This document shows, piece after piece, positions 44,289 through 51,584 of a stretch of DNA of 51,584 nt. The notes under the pieces were generated by a model. It saw only the letters and a list, made by a program, of their open reading frames with translations, was not told the DNA's origin and made no database searches. Position numbers and translations under genes: made by a program. The DNA is from Mycobacterium sherrisii (GTDB lineage: Bacteria; Actinomycetota; Actinomycetes; Mycobacteriales; Mycobacteriaceae): assembly GCF_002102355.1 (NCBI RefSeq), contig NZ_LQPT01000121.1:1-51584 (forward strand), read 5' to 3'. Numbering within the stretch: the stretch's first letter is position 1; each line of letters begins with the position of its first letter.

Positions 44289-44756
44289 ATGACCGACGCC
44301 GAAGCCCGTCCCCCCTTTCCGCCGTTCACCTACGAAACCGCGCTGCAGAAGGTCCAGGCCGCCGAAGACGCCTGGAACACCTGCGATCCCGAGAAGGTGA
44401 GCCTGGCGTATACGCCGGACTCGCAGTGGCGCAACCGCCACGAACACGTGGTCGGCCGCGCCGAGATCGTGGCGTTTCTGACCCGCAAGTGGCAGCGCGA
44501 GCTCGACTACGCACTGCGCAAATCCCTGTGGGACTTTCACGACAACCGGATCGCCGTGCGCTTCCAGTACGAATGCCACGACGCGGCCGGCCAGTGGTAT
44601 CGCAGCTACGGAAACGAACTGTGGGAGTTCGCCCCGAACGGCCTGATGGCCCGCCGCGAGGCCAGCATCAACGACGTGCCGATCGACGAATCGCAGCGGC
44701 GCTACTTCGGGCCCCGCCCGGTATCCGAACACGGGCAAGAGATCCCGCTTTGGTGA
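44289..44756 (+). CDS. DUF1348 / nuclear transport factor 2-like protein
   Basis: 155 residues from ATG 44289. [64 protein letters not shown] (split, about 55-95), YGNELWEF and [10 protein letters not shown] are the conserved DUF1348 blocks. The NTF2-like cone could hold a small ligand, and its activity is unknown. It lies between fadE2 (divergent, 123 bp) and the pnt operon (71 bp). Confidence 0.9.
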   Translation: MTDAEARPPFPPFTYETALQKVQAAEDAWNTCDPEKVSLAYTPDSQWRNRHEHVVGRAEIVAFLTRKWQRELDYALRKSLWDFHDNRIAVRFQYECHDAAGQWYRSYGNELWEFAPNGLMARREASINDVPIDESQRRYFGPRPVSEHGQEIPLW

Positions 44757-44827
44757 CGGCCGATAGGGTGTTCAACTCAACGTGGTTCGGCCACGGCAGC
44801 TGAGCAAGGAAAGTAGATGTACGCGTC

Positions 44828-45925
44828 ATGACAGATGCGCAGACAGAGCTCGTCAAGATCGGCGTGGTCGCCGAGTCCGGCACCGATGAGCGGCGGGTCG
44901 CGCTGGTACCGAAGGCGGTGGCGTCGCTGGTCAACAGCGGGGTGGCCGTGGTGGTCGAGTCGGGGGCCGGCGAGCGGGCGCTGCTGCCCGACCACCTCTA
45001 CACCGAGGCCGGCGCCACCATCGGGGACGCCTGGTCCGCCGACGTCGTCGTCAAGGTTGCGCCGCCCACTGCCGACGAGGTCGGCAAGCTGCGCAGCGGT
45101 CAGACGCTGATCGGTTTTCTGGCGCCACGCAATGCCGACAACGCGATCGGCGCGTTGCGGGCGGCCGGGGTGCAGGCGTTCGCGTTGGAGGCCATCCCGC
45201 GCATCTCGCGAGCGCAGGCGATGGACGCGTTGTCCTCGCAGGGCAATGTGGCCGGCTACAAGGCCGTGCTGGTGGCGGCCTCGGAGTCGACCCGGTTCTT
45301 TCCGATGCTGACGACGGCGGCCGGCACGGTGAAGCCGGCCACGGTGCTGGTTCTCGGCGTGGGTGTGGCCGGGCTGCAGGCACTGGCGACGGCGAAACGC
45401 CTCGGTGCGCGCACCACCGGGTACGACGTGCGGCCCGAGGTGGCCGACCAGGTGCGTTCGGTCGGGGCGCAATGGCTGGACCTGGGCGTCACGGCGTCGG
45501 GTGAGGGCGGTTATGCCCGCGAACTCACCGAGGAAGAACGCGCGCAGCAGCAGCGGGCACTGGAGAAGGCCATCGGTGGTTTCGACGTCGTGATCACCAC
45601 CGCGCTGGTACCCGGCCGGCCGGCGCCGCGTCTGGTGACCGCCGCGGCGGTGGAGGCGATGAAGCCCGGCAGCGTGGTGGTCGACCTCGCGGGGGAGACC
45701 GGCGGCAACTGCGAGCTCACCGAGCCGGGGCGCACGGTCGTCAAACACGACGTCACGATCGCCTCGCCGCTGAACCTGCCGGCGACGATGCCCGAGCATG
45801 CCAGCGAGCTTTACAGCAAGAACATCACCGCGCTGCTGGACCTGTTGATTACGGACGGCAAGCTGGCCCCGGACTTCGACGACGAAGTCATCGCGGAGTC
45901 GTGCGTCACTCGAGAAGGAACGTAG
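44828..45925 (+). CDS. pntAa: NAD(P) transhydrogenase subunit alpha part 1
   Basis: 365 residues: the NAD(H)-binding domain I of the proton-translocating transhydrogenase. IGVVAESGTDERRVALVPKAV opens as in alanine dehydrogenase/PntA. VLVLGVGVAGLQALATAKRLGA is the Rossmann loop, and VVVDLAGETGGNCELTEPG is family-specific. It delivers hydride from NADH to NADP in the complex with PntAb and PntB, driven by proton flow. AAGGAAAG lies upstream. It is the first gene of a three-gene operon. Confidence 0.97.
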   Translation: MTDAQTELVKIGVVAESGTDERRVALVPKAVASLVNSGVAVVVESGAGERALLPDHLYTEAGATIGDAWSADVVVKVAPPTADEVGKLRSGQTLIGFLAPRNADNAIGALRAAGVQAFALEAIPRISRAQAMDALSSQGNVAGYKAVLVAASESTRFFPMLTTAAGTVKPATVLVLGVGVAGLQALATAKRLGARTTGYDVRPEVADQVRSVGAQWLDLGVTASGEGGYARELTEEERAQQQRALEKAIGGFDVVITTALVPGRPAPRLVTAAAVEAMKPGSVVVDLAGETGGNCELTEPGRTVVKHDVTIASPLNLPATMPEHASELYSKNITALLDLLITDGKLAPDFDDEVIAESCVTREGT

Positions 45926-45927
45926 AC

Positions 45928-46257
45928 ATGTACGACGAACTTTTTGCGAACCTCGCGATTCTGGTGCTGTCCGGTTTCGTGGGCTTCGCCGTGATCTCGA
46001 AGGTGCCCAACACGCTGCACACGCCGCTGATGTCGGGCACCAACGCGATCCACGGCATCGTGGTGCTGGGCGCCCTGGTGGTGTTCGGTGAGGTCGAGCA
46101 CCCGTCGCTGGCGGTGCAGATCATCCTGTTCGTCGCGGTGGTGTTCGGCACCCTCAACGTGATCGGCGGCTTCATCGTCACCGACCGGATGCTGGGCATG
46201 TTCAAAGGCAAGAAGGCTGCCCCGCAAGCCAAGACAGAGGAGCCAGCCGCCAAATGA
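45928..46257 (+). CDS. pntAb: NAD(P) transhydrogenase subunit alpha part 2
   Basis: 109 residues from ATG 45928, 2 bp after the pntAa stop. Three to four membrane helices (LAILVLSGFVGFAVIS, AIHGIVVLGALVVFG, IILFVAVVFGTLNVIGGFIV) precede a charged C-terminus. It is the membrane portion of the split alpha subunit. The last codons overlap the pntB ATG. Confidence 0.97.
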   Translation: MYDELFANLAILVLSGFVGFAVISKVPNTLHTPLMSGTNAIHGIVVLGALVVFGEVEHPSLAVQIILFVAVVFGTLNVIGGFIVTDRMLGMFKGKKAAPQAKTEEPAAK

Positions 46258-47678
46258 ACTACTTGGTGATCGGCCTCTACATCATCTCTTTCGCGCTGTT
46301 CATCTACGGCCTGATGGGGCTGACCGGCCCCAAGACCGCGGTGCGGGGAAACCTGATCGCCGCGGTGGGTATGGCACTGGCGGTGACGGCGACGCTGATC
46401 AAGATCCGGCACAACGAGTCGTGGGTGCTGATCGTCGCCGGCCTGGTGGTCGGCGTCGCCCTGGGTGTTCCGCCCGCCCGGCTGACCAAGATGACCGCCA
46501 TGCCGCAGCTGGTGGCCTTCTTCAACGGCGTGGGTGGCGGCACGGTCGCGCTGATCGCGCTGGCGGAATTCCTGGAGACCAAGGGCTTTTCGGCCTTCCA
46601 GCATGGCGAATCCCCGACCGTGCACATCGTGGTGGCTTCGTTGTTCGCCGCGATCATCGGTTCGATCTCGTTCTGGGGATCGATCATTGCGTTCGGCAAA
46701 CTGCAGGAGATCATCTCCGGACGGCCGATCGGATTCGGCCGGGCCCAGCAGCCGATCAACCTGCTGTTGCTGGTGGGGGCGGTGGTGTCCGCGGTGGTCG
46801 TCGGCGTGCACGCCCATCCGGGTACCGGCGGGGCCTCGCTGTGGTGGATGATCGGCCTGCTTGCCGCGGCCGGCGTGTTGGGCCTGATGGTCGTGCTGCC
46901 CATCGGCGGGGCCGACATGCCGGTGGTCATCTCGCTGCTCAACGCGATGACCGGGTTGTCGGCCGCCGCGGCGGGACTGGCGCTGAATAACACCGCGATG
47001 ATCGTGGCCGGCATGATCGTCGGCGCGTCCGGGTCGATCCTGACCAACCTGATGGCCAAGGCGATGAACCGGTCCATCCCGGCGATCGTCGCGGGCGGGT
47101 TCGGCGGTGGCGGCGTGGCGCCCAGCGGTGCCGACAGCGGCGACAAGACCGTCAAGGCCACCTCGGCCGCCGACGCGGCGATCCAGATGGCCTACGCCAA
47201 CCAGGTGATCGTGGTGCCGGGCTACGGCCTGGCCGTCGCGCAGGCCCAGCACGCGGTCAAGGACATGGCGTCGCTGCTCGAGGACAAGGGTGTGACGGTG
47301 AAGTACGCGATTCATCCGGTGGCCGGCCGGATGCCCGGGCACATGAACGTGCTGCTGGCCGAGGCCGAGGTGGACTACGACGCCATGAAGGACATGGATG
47401 ACATCAACGACGAGTTCGCCCGTACCGATGTCGCCATCGTCATCGGCGCCAACGACGTCACCAACCCGGCCGCCCGCAACGACGCCTCCAGCCCGATCTA
47501 CGGGATGCCGATTCTCAATGTGGACAAGGCCAAGTCGGTGATCGTGCTCAAGCGGTCGATGAACTCCGGCTTCGCCGGCATCGACAACCCTCTGTTCTAC
47601 GGCGAGGGCACCAGCATGCTGTTCGGCGACGCGAAGAAGTCGGTGACCGAGGTCGCCGAGGAGCTCAAGGCGCTCTAG
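46254..47678 (+). CDS. pntB: NAD(P) transhydrogenase subunit beta
   Basis: 474 residues. About eight to nine membrane helices make the N-terminal two thirds. The C-terminal NADP-binding domain III carries VIVVPGYGLAVAQAQHAVKDM, YAIHPVAGRMPGHMNVLLAEA, VIGANDVTNPAA and SPIYGMPIL. Together with PntAa/PntAb it uses the proton gradient to make NADPH. It overlaps pntAb by 4 bp (ATGA). In M. tuberculosis the operon is followed by Rv0157A and the TetR Rv0158; here a P450 cassette intervenes. Confidence 0.97.
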   Translation: MNYLVIGLYIISFALFIYGLMGLTGPKTAVRGNLIAAVGMALAVTATLIKIRHNESWVLIVAGLVVGVALGVPPARLTKMTAMPQLVAFFNGVGGGTVALIALAEFLETKGFSAFQHGESPTVHIVVASLFAAIIGSISFWGSIIAFGKLQEIISGRPIGFGRAQQPINLLLLVGAVVSAVVVGVHAHPGTGGASLWWMIGLLAAAGVLGLMVVLPIGGADMPVVISLLNAMTGLSAAAAGLALNNTAMIVAGMIVGASGSILTNLMAKAMNRSIPAIVAGGFGGGGVAPSGADSGDKTVKATSAADAAIQMAYANQVIVVPGYGLAVAQAQHAVKDMASLLEDKGVTVKYAIHPVAGRMPGHMNVLLAEAEVDYDAMKDMDDINDEFARTDVAIVIGANDVTNPAARNDASSPIYGMPILNVDKAKSVIVLKRSMNSGFAGIDNPLFYGEGTSMLFGDAKKSVTEVAEELKAL

Positions 47679-47706
47679 CGGGTCCTTTGGTCGCCGGTCG
47701 CTCGCT

Positions 47707-47767
47707 CGCCGAACGTGCTCTGGTGGCGGAGATTTGGGGCAAAGGCGCCATGAGAGCACGTTCGGCG
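47707..47767. repeat. 15-bp perfect inverted repeat with 31-nt loop between convergent genes
   Basis: CGCCGAACGTGCTCT (47707-47721) is exactly complementary to 47753-47767. The loop has no Us and contains GGCGGA...GCGCC elements that could pair further. It lies between the pntB stop and the stop of the convergent TetR gene, so it may end both transcripts. A dispersed intergenic palindrome is equally possible. Confidence 0.75.
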
Positions 47768-47780
47768 CACCGGTTGGCGT

Positions 47781-48419
47781 CTAGGCGCGCGGTAGCGCCG
47801 CGACGACGGGGCCGATCCAGACCGCAAGTAGTCGGCGCAACTCGGTCCCGTCGCCGGTCGGCGGCGACAGGATGAACGACTGCAGGGTGCGCAGCACGAT
47901 CTGCAGGATGTCGTCGATCGCGGCGGGCGGGTAGGCCGACCAGTCGACGTCGAGGCGGTCCAGGATCGACCGCCCCAGCACGCGCGCGGTCTCGTTGGTG
48001 ACGGTGACCTGTTCGGCGAACGCGCCCGTGCGCGACACCCGCAGCAGCAGGCCGATGTGCGGATCTTTCGGCAAGCGTTCCAAGGTCAGGCAGATGCCCT
48101 CGATCAGGGCTGCCGCCGGGTCGGTCATGCCATGCAATGCGGTCGCCAGCTGGTCCATGAAACCCGCCGTCGCCGCCAGCGCGGTCGCCTGCAGCAGCTC
48201 GTCGGTCGAGGCGAAGTAGTGGTAGATCGTCTGCCGCGTCACGTTCAGCGTGCGCGCGACGTCGGCCAGCGTGATCTGGTCGCCACGCTCGTCGATGGCC
48301 TGGCGGGTGGCGGCCAGAATCCGGGCCACCGCCTCCTCGTCGCTGGCGGGAACGCTGCCGCCCCATCCACGGGTCCGCACACCGCGACGATAGTCGACGT
48401 CTCCGGTCCAGCCGGTCAT
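47781..48419 (-). CDS. TetR family regulator divergent to the CYP125-like gene
   Basis: 212 residues from ATG 48419. The HTH reads DERGDQITLADVARTLNVTRQTIYHYFASTDELLQATAL (about 44-82). A long basic N-terminal arm (about 25 residues) precedes it. Only 31 bp separate it from the P450 start, and a CATAC...GTATG repeat spans that gap. It is the expected local regulator of the P450. Confidence 0.9.
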   Translation of the reverse strand: MTGWTGDVDYRRGVRTRGWGGSVPASDEEAVARILAATRQAIDERGDQITLADVARTLNVTRQTIYHYFASTDELLQATALAATAGFMDQLATALHGMTDPAAALIEGICLTLERLPKDPHIGLLLRVSRTGAFAEQVTVTNETARVLGRSILDRLDVDWSAYPPAAIDDILQIVLRTLQSFILSPPTGDGTELRRLLAVWIGPVVAALPRA

Positions 48420-48441
48420 ACGTCTTGCGGTTATATGTATG
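48417..48441. promoter_or_regulatory. CATAC-N15-GTATG inverted repeat between TetR and P450 genes
   Basis: Arms of 5 bp cover the TetR start codon on one side and end 9 bp before the GTG at 48451 on the other. The inner sequence is AT-rich. It is a weak but well-placed operator candidate. Confidence 0.4.
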
Positions 48442-48450
48442 ATCTGTGTG

Positions 48451-49680
48451 GTGAGCACAACGACGTGTCCGTTCGGCGAGAACTTCGATTTCACCGACCC
48501 CGACGTACTGCTGGCCGGCCTGCCGGTGACCCAGTTCGCCGAGCTGCGCCGCACCGCGCCGGTCTGGTGGAACGCGCAGCCCGATTCGATCTTCGACGAC
48601 GGTGGCTATTGGGTGATCAGCCGCCATGAGGACGTCAAGGCCGTTTCACGCGACAGCCATCTGTGGTCGACCAACCGCAAAGGCGCGGTCATGCGCATGC
48701 CCGACGGAGTCACCGCCGAGCAGCTGGAGCTGACCAAGGCATTGCTGATCAACCACGACGCGCCCGCGCACACCCGGCTGCGCAAGTTGGTGTCGCGGCT
48801 GTTCACCCCGCGCGCGATCGCCCAGCTCGAAGACAGGCTGGGCGCGGCGGCGCATGACATCGTGCGCGACGCGGCGGACAAGCAGGACGGCAACTTCGTC
48901 GATGACATCGCGATGAAACTGCCGCTGCTGGCGATCGCCGACCTGATCGGAGTGCCGGAGGCCGACCGCGCGATGTTGTTCGAGTGGACGAACGCGATCA
49001 TGAACACCGACGATCCCGACTTCGACAGCGATCCCACCGCGGCGAACGCCGAGCTGATGGCCTACGCGTACAACATGGCCGATCAGCGGCGCCGGTGCCC
49101 GGCCGACGACATCGTCACCCGGCTGATCGAGGCCGACATCGACGGCGATGCGCTGGACGACGTGGAATTCGCCTTTTTCGTCATCCTGCTGGCCGTAGCC
49201 GGCAACGAGACGACCCGCAACGCCGTGACACACGGCATGAACGCGTTCCTCGACAACCCGGATCAGTGGGAACTGTACAAACGGGACCGACCGGACACCG
49301 CGGTCGACGAGATTATCCGCTGGGCGAGTCCCGTGCACTGCTTCCAGCGCACCGCGCTGGCCGACGTCGAGCTGGGTGGTGTCACCGTGCGGGAAGGTCA
49401 GCGCGTCGGCCTGTTCTACAGCTCGGCGAATTTCGACGAGGAGGTCTTCGACAATCCGTTTCGGTTTGACATCAGCCGCAACCCCAACCCGCACCTGAGC
49501 TTCGGCGGCCACGGGGCGCACTACTGCATCGGCGCCAATTTGGCCCGCCTGGAGATCAAGTTGATCTTCGACGAGATCGCCGAACAACTGCCCGACATCG
49601 CCAAGCTCGCCGAGCCGCAGCGGCTACGCTCCGGCTGGATCAACGGGGTGAAGCGTCTCGACGTGGCCTACCGCGGGTGA
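48451..49680 (+). CDS. Cytochrome P450, CYP125-like (steroid/alkyl side-chain hydroxylase type)
   Basis: 409 residues from GTG 48451 (ATG 48439 is possible). Blocks close to CYP125A1 as I remember it: NFDFTDPDVLLAGLPVTQFAELRRTAPVWWN (about 9-39), LAVAGNETTRN in the I helix, DEIIRWASPVHCFQRTAL with the E-x-x-R, LFYSSANFDEEVF, FGGHGAHYCIGANLARLE with the heme Cys, and LRSGWINGVK. CYP125 enzymes hydroxylate the terminal carbon of the cholesterol side chain. No cholesterol-catabolic genes are adjacent, so this is a paralogue whose substrate may differ. Confidence 0.9.
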   Translation: MSTTTCPFGENFDFTDPDVLLAGLPVTQFAELRRTAPVWWNAQPDSIFDDGGYWVISRHEDVKAVSRDSHLWSTNRKGAVMRMPDGVTAEQLELTKALLINHDAPAHTRLRKLVSRLFTPRAIAQLEDRLGAAAHDIVRDAADKQDGNFVDDIAMKLPLLAIADLIGVPEADRAMLFEWTNAIMNTDDPDFDSDPTAANAELMAYAYNMADQRRRCPADDIVTRLIEADIDGDALDDVEFAFFVILLAVAGNETTRNAVTHGMNAFLDNPDQWELYKRDRPDTAVDEIIRWASPVHCFQRTALADVELGGVTVREGQRVGLFYSSANFDEEVFDNPFRFDISRNPNPHLSFGGHGAHYCIGANLARLEIKLIFDEIAEQLPDIAKLAEPQRLRSGWINGVKRLDVAYRG

Positions 49681-49743
49681 CTGTCGCTGATTGGTGCTGC
49701 CACATCCGCTTTGTTTTCCGAGTTTTCCGGGTTTCCGGGTTTC

Positions 49744-49785
49744 CGAGCGACAACCCGGCGCTGGCCGGGTCGGACTTGTCGCTCG
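49744..49785. other. Nested stem-loop after the P450 gene
   Basis: CGAGCGACAA (49744-49753) pairs with TTGTCGCTCG (49776-49785). Inside it CCCGGC (49754-49759) pairs with GCCGGG (49764-49769), so a two-part hairpin with a small bulge forms. No U-tract follows on either strand. A run of TTTCCG-type repeats lies just before it (about 49712-49745). It may terminate or stabilise the P450 transcript. Confidence 0.6.
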
Positions 49786-49818
49786 AAGGCGGGCACTTTG
49801 CATATCGGCTGCGGCACT

Positions 49819-49944
49819 TCAGGTGGGCGGGTAGGCCGGCGGGGGGTAGCCCTGACCGTTTTCCACCCCACGCAGGCCCCAGCTGAGGTAGCGCATGAAG
49901 AACTCGATCTCGTCGCTGGCGTCGTAATCCGGACTGGGGTCCAT
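49819..49944 (-). CDS. 41-residue conserved small protein, copy 1
   Basis: From ATG 49944 the product starts MDPSPDYDASDEIEFFMRYL and continues SWGLRGVENG and a Tyr/Pro end GYPPPAYPPT. The N-terminal half is acidic and probably helical; the tail is a proline/tyrosine motif. The tandem copy at 50160-50285 differs at only 6 of 41 positions, mostly conservatively, so both look under selection. By position it may correspond to the short Rv0157A of M. tuberculosis (from memory, unverified). The function is unknown. Confidence 0.8.
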   Translation of the reverse strand: MDPSPDYDASDEIEFFMRYLSWGLRGVENGQGYPPPAYPPT

Positions 49945-50159
49945 GAATCGACGCTAGGGTCGGCGAACCGGCAGCGCATTGCAACCGCGTTGCCCAGCGG
50001 GACGGTCGGCCGCAAACCAGCTTCGGCTGCCCGCCGGATTCCACGCTGATATCGTTGCAGCACAAGGAAATAAGTGAAAGACCAACGGCGGGAACTGGTC
50101 GCGCGACCGGGGTGGGCGCGATTTGCGCGGGACGCGAAAAAGTCGGTTCGCGGGCCGCT

Positions 50160-50285
50160 CTAGACCGGGGGGTAGGCGGGCGGCGGGTAGCCGTTGCCGT
50201 CCTGGACGCCGCGCAGACCCCAGGTCAGGTAGCGCATGAAGAATTCGATCTCGTCGCTGCCGTCATAATCCGGACTCGGATCCAT
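50160..50285 (-). CDS. 41-residue conserved small protein, copy 2
   Basis: From ATG 50285 the product starts MDPSPDYDGSDEIEFFMRYL and goes on TWGLRGVQDG, NGYPPPAYPPV. It has the same length and layout as copy 1 (35 of 41 identical), 215 bp away on the same strand, but the flanks are unrelated. It is divergent from the TetR gene at 50483, with a 197-bp gap between starts. No known domain; the PPPAYPP tail could bind a partner. Confidence 0.82.
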   Translation of the reverse strand: MDPSPDYDGSDEIEFFMRYLTWGLRGVQDGNGYPPPAYPPV

Positions 50286-50482
50286 CGCCCCACCTCTACA
50301 CTTCCGACCGGTCAGTCATCAGGGTCAGTTATCGAAGTCTAGTCGCATCCGCGCCGGTGCGACAGGGACCCGAAATCGACCGAGCCCTTAAACTGTCCAA
50401 CCAGTTGATTGGTATTTTGCCTACACCGGGGCCGGCGCGCAGCCCCTCCGGCCCCGCTGGCAGCGACGATAGTGAGTACACC
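50286..50482. other. Intergenic region with GACCGGTC palindrome
   Basis: This region lies between the divergent small-protein gene and the Rv0158-like TetR gene. GACCGGTC at 50306-50313, followed by AGTC, is a short perfect palindrome that could be a TetR site. Nothing else stands out. Confidence 0.35.
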
Positions 50483-51118
50483 ATGTCATCCGACGGCATT
50501 ACCCGCAACGGGTTGACGCGCCGCGAGGAGCTGCTGGCCGTGGCCACCAAGCTGTTCGCCGCCCGTGGCTACCACGGCACCCGGATGGACGACGTCGCCG
50601 ACGTCATCGGCCTGAACAAGGCGACGGTCTACCACTACTACGCCAGCAAGTCGTTGATCCTGTTCGACATCTACCGGCAGGCCGCCGAGGGCACGCTGGC
50701 CGCGGTCCACGACGACCCCTCCTGGACCGCCCGCGAGGCGCTCTACCAGTACACGATCCGGCTGCTTACCGGCATCGCGAGCGACCCGGAGCGGGCCGCG
50801 GTGTACTTCCAGGAGCAGCCCTACATCACCGAATGGTTCACCAGCGAGCAGGTCGCCGAGGTCCGCGAGAAGGAAGCCCAGGTCTACCAGCACGTGCACG
50901 GGCTGATTGACCGCGGAATCGCCAGCGGTGAGTTCTACCAGTGCGACTCGCACGTGGTGGCGCTGGGCTACATCGGCATGACGCTGGGCAGCTACCGCTG
51001 GTTGCGCCCGAGCGGCCGTCGCACCGCCAAAGAAATCGCCGCCGAGTTCAGCACCGCGCTGTTGCGCGGGCTGATCCGGGACGAAAAGGTACGCACCGAA
51101 TCCCCGCTGGGCCCCTAG
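50483..51118 (+). CDS. TetR family regulator (Rv0158-like)
   Basis: 211 residues from ATG 50483. REELLAVATKLFAARGYHGTRMDDVADVIGLNKATVYHYYASKSLILFDIYRQAAEGTLAAVHDDPSW (given by position, about 13-80) matches Rv0158 almost residue for residue as I recall it, including the C-terminal SGRRTAKEIAAEF. The very high conservation suggests a core target. An upstream in-frame extension to 50357 lacks a ribosome site and was rejected. The IS1182-type element begins right behind its stop. Confidence 0.92.
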   Translation: MSSDGITRNGLTRREELLAVATKLFAARGYHGTRMDDVADVIGLNKATVYHYYASKSLILFDIYRQAAEGTLAAVHDDPSWTAREALYQYTIRLLTGIASDPERAAVYFQEQPYITEWFTSEQVAEVREKEAQVYQHVHGLIDRGIASGEFYQCDSHVVALGYIGMTLGSYRWLRPSGRRTAKEIAAEFSTALLRGLIRDEKVRTESPLGP

Positions 51119-51584
51119 GAGTCTGCTGAATTAATTCCGCGTGGCGGGCGTGGTCGTCTTGGGGTTTTCGCCGATGATTGGTGGGTGCGGGGTCGAGCGG
51201 ATGATCAGCGTGAGTTGTTGGATGCGGAGTCGGTTGTTGGGCGTCTTGTGAAGGGCGACAGTGTGTTTGCGTTCTTGGCGGCCCATCGTAGCGAGTTGTT
51301 TCCTGAGGAGATGTTCGCCGATCTGTTCCCGTCGCGGCGGGGGCGGCCCAGTGTGCCGGCTGAGGTGATGGCGTCGGTGATCACGTTGCAGGCCCTTCAT
51401 GGGTTGTCGGATAACGAGACCGTCGATGCGGTCACCTTCGATCTGCGGTGGAAAGCTGCGTGCGGATTGCCGATTACCGCCGCGGCGTTTCACTCCACGA
51501 CGTTGACCTACTGGCGGCGCCGGCTGGCGGCCTCGGATCACCCGAACCGGATCGTCGATGCCGTCAAGGCCGTCGTCACAGCCA
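51119..51584 (+). mobile_element. IS1182-family insertion sequence, 5' part (runs off the window)
   Basis: From just after the TetR stop the sequence holds a short leader with the perfect palindrome GAATTAATTC (51128-51137) and then a transposase frame that continues past the end. Codon use (TTG, GTT and CGT rich) differs from the neighbours. The exact left end and target repeat cannot be fixed without the right end. Confidence 0.6.
51185..51584 (+). CDS. IS1182-family transposase, N-terminal part
   Basis: A plus-strand frame from GTG 51185 is open for 133 codons to the edge. It reads RELLDAESVVGRLV, VFAFLAAHRSELFP, FADLFPSRRGRPSVPAEVMA, LQALHGLSDNETVDAVTFDL, RWKAACGLP and TTLTYWRRRLAASDHPNRI. 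These are the N-terminal blocks of IS1182-type (DUF772) transposases. The DDE catalytic core lies outside the window, so integrity is unknown. The exact start is uncertain because the frame is open further upstream. Confidence 0.85.
   Translation, partial: MRGRADDQRELLDAESVVGRLVKGDSVFAFLAAHRSELFPEEMFADLFPSRRGRPSVPAEVMASVITLQALHGLSDNETVDAVTFDLRWKAACGLPITAAAFHSTTLTYWRRRLAASDHPNRIVDAVKAVVTA

Noticed and set aside
47707-47767. tRNA-like or intrinsic terminator structure
   Set aside because: No cloverleaf features and no U-tract; kept only as an inverted repeat.
51131-51541. Minus-strand frame of 136 codons
   Set aside because: Antisense of the IS1182-type transposase, whose plus frame has the family motifs.

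Overview
The window is high-GC chromosomal DNA from a slow-growing, probably non-tuberculous Mycobacterium. The evidence is a PE/PPE pair, antigen 85C, F420-dependent enzymes, a MptpB-type phosphatase, and gene order that from memory follows M. tuberculosis Rv0129c (fbpC) to Rv0158, with extra blocks between the shared genes. A Dps protein, which M. tuberculosis lacks, also argues for another species. Homology, orthology and synteny statements come from recognising sequences by eye and from memory; no search was run.

Layout. 1-139 is the end of an IS21-family element whose istA runs off the left edge. 140-3077 holds a FadD/SDR operon. 3078-7192 is a 4-kb module bounded by a 43-bp near-perfect direct repeat. 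It carries a membrane protein-PE-PPE operon (PE5/PPE4-like) on the minus strand and, divergently, a lipoprotein coupled to a protein with the GIDDTD motif of TiaS. A 17-bp perfect palindrome lies between the two transcription units. 7208-8257 is fbpC with an intrinsic terminator. 8491-11164 is an inserted MarR/ABC-2 exporter operon and a phosphoesterase. 11200-14972 is htdZ, fadE1, fgd2 and a GNAT gene (Rv0130-Rv0133 order).

14976-23951 is a 9-kb block absent from the M. tuberculosis order: TetR, ferredoxin reductase, fatty acyl desaturase, SRPBCC protein, F420-type oxidoreductase, a DUF1214 protein with its own TetR, a sulfotransferase, and two coiled-coil proteins (one CsbD-like). 24009-33449 returns to ephF, TetR/cyp138, msrA, SnoaL, SDR, DUF427, SnoaL and a glycosylase, with an alcohol dehydrogenase, a molbindin, a decayed methyltransferase and dps added. 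33453-44756 holds a CLC transporter, pirin/TetR, three tandem SAM methyltransferases, an aldehyde dehydrogenase, an SDR with an apparent 1-nt frameshift, ptbB/fadE2 and a DUF1348 protein. 44828-47678 is the pntAa-pntAb-pntB transhydrogenase operon. 47781-49680 is a TetR/CYP125-like insertion, followed by two tandem genes for a 41-residue protein, the Rv0158-like TetR, and an IS1182-family transposase running off the right edge.

The genes suggest lipid and envelope metabolism (acyl-CoA ligase and dehydrogenases, hydratase, desaturase, mycolyltransferase, P450s, F420 enzymes) under many local TetR/MarR repressors. Several intergenic regions hold clean palindromes suited to those repressors. No tRNA, rRNA or CRISPR array was seen.
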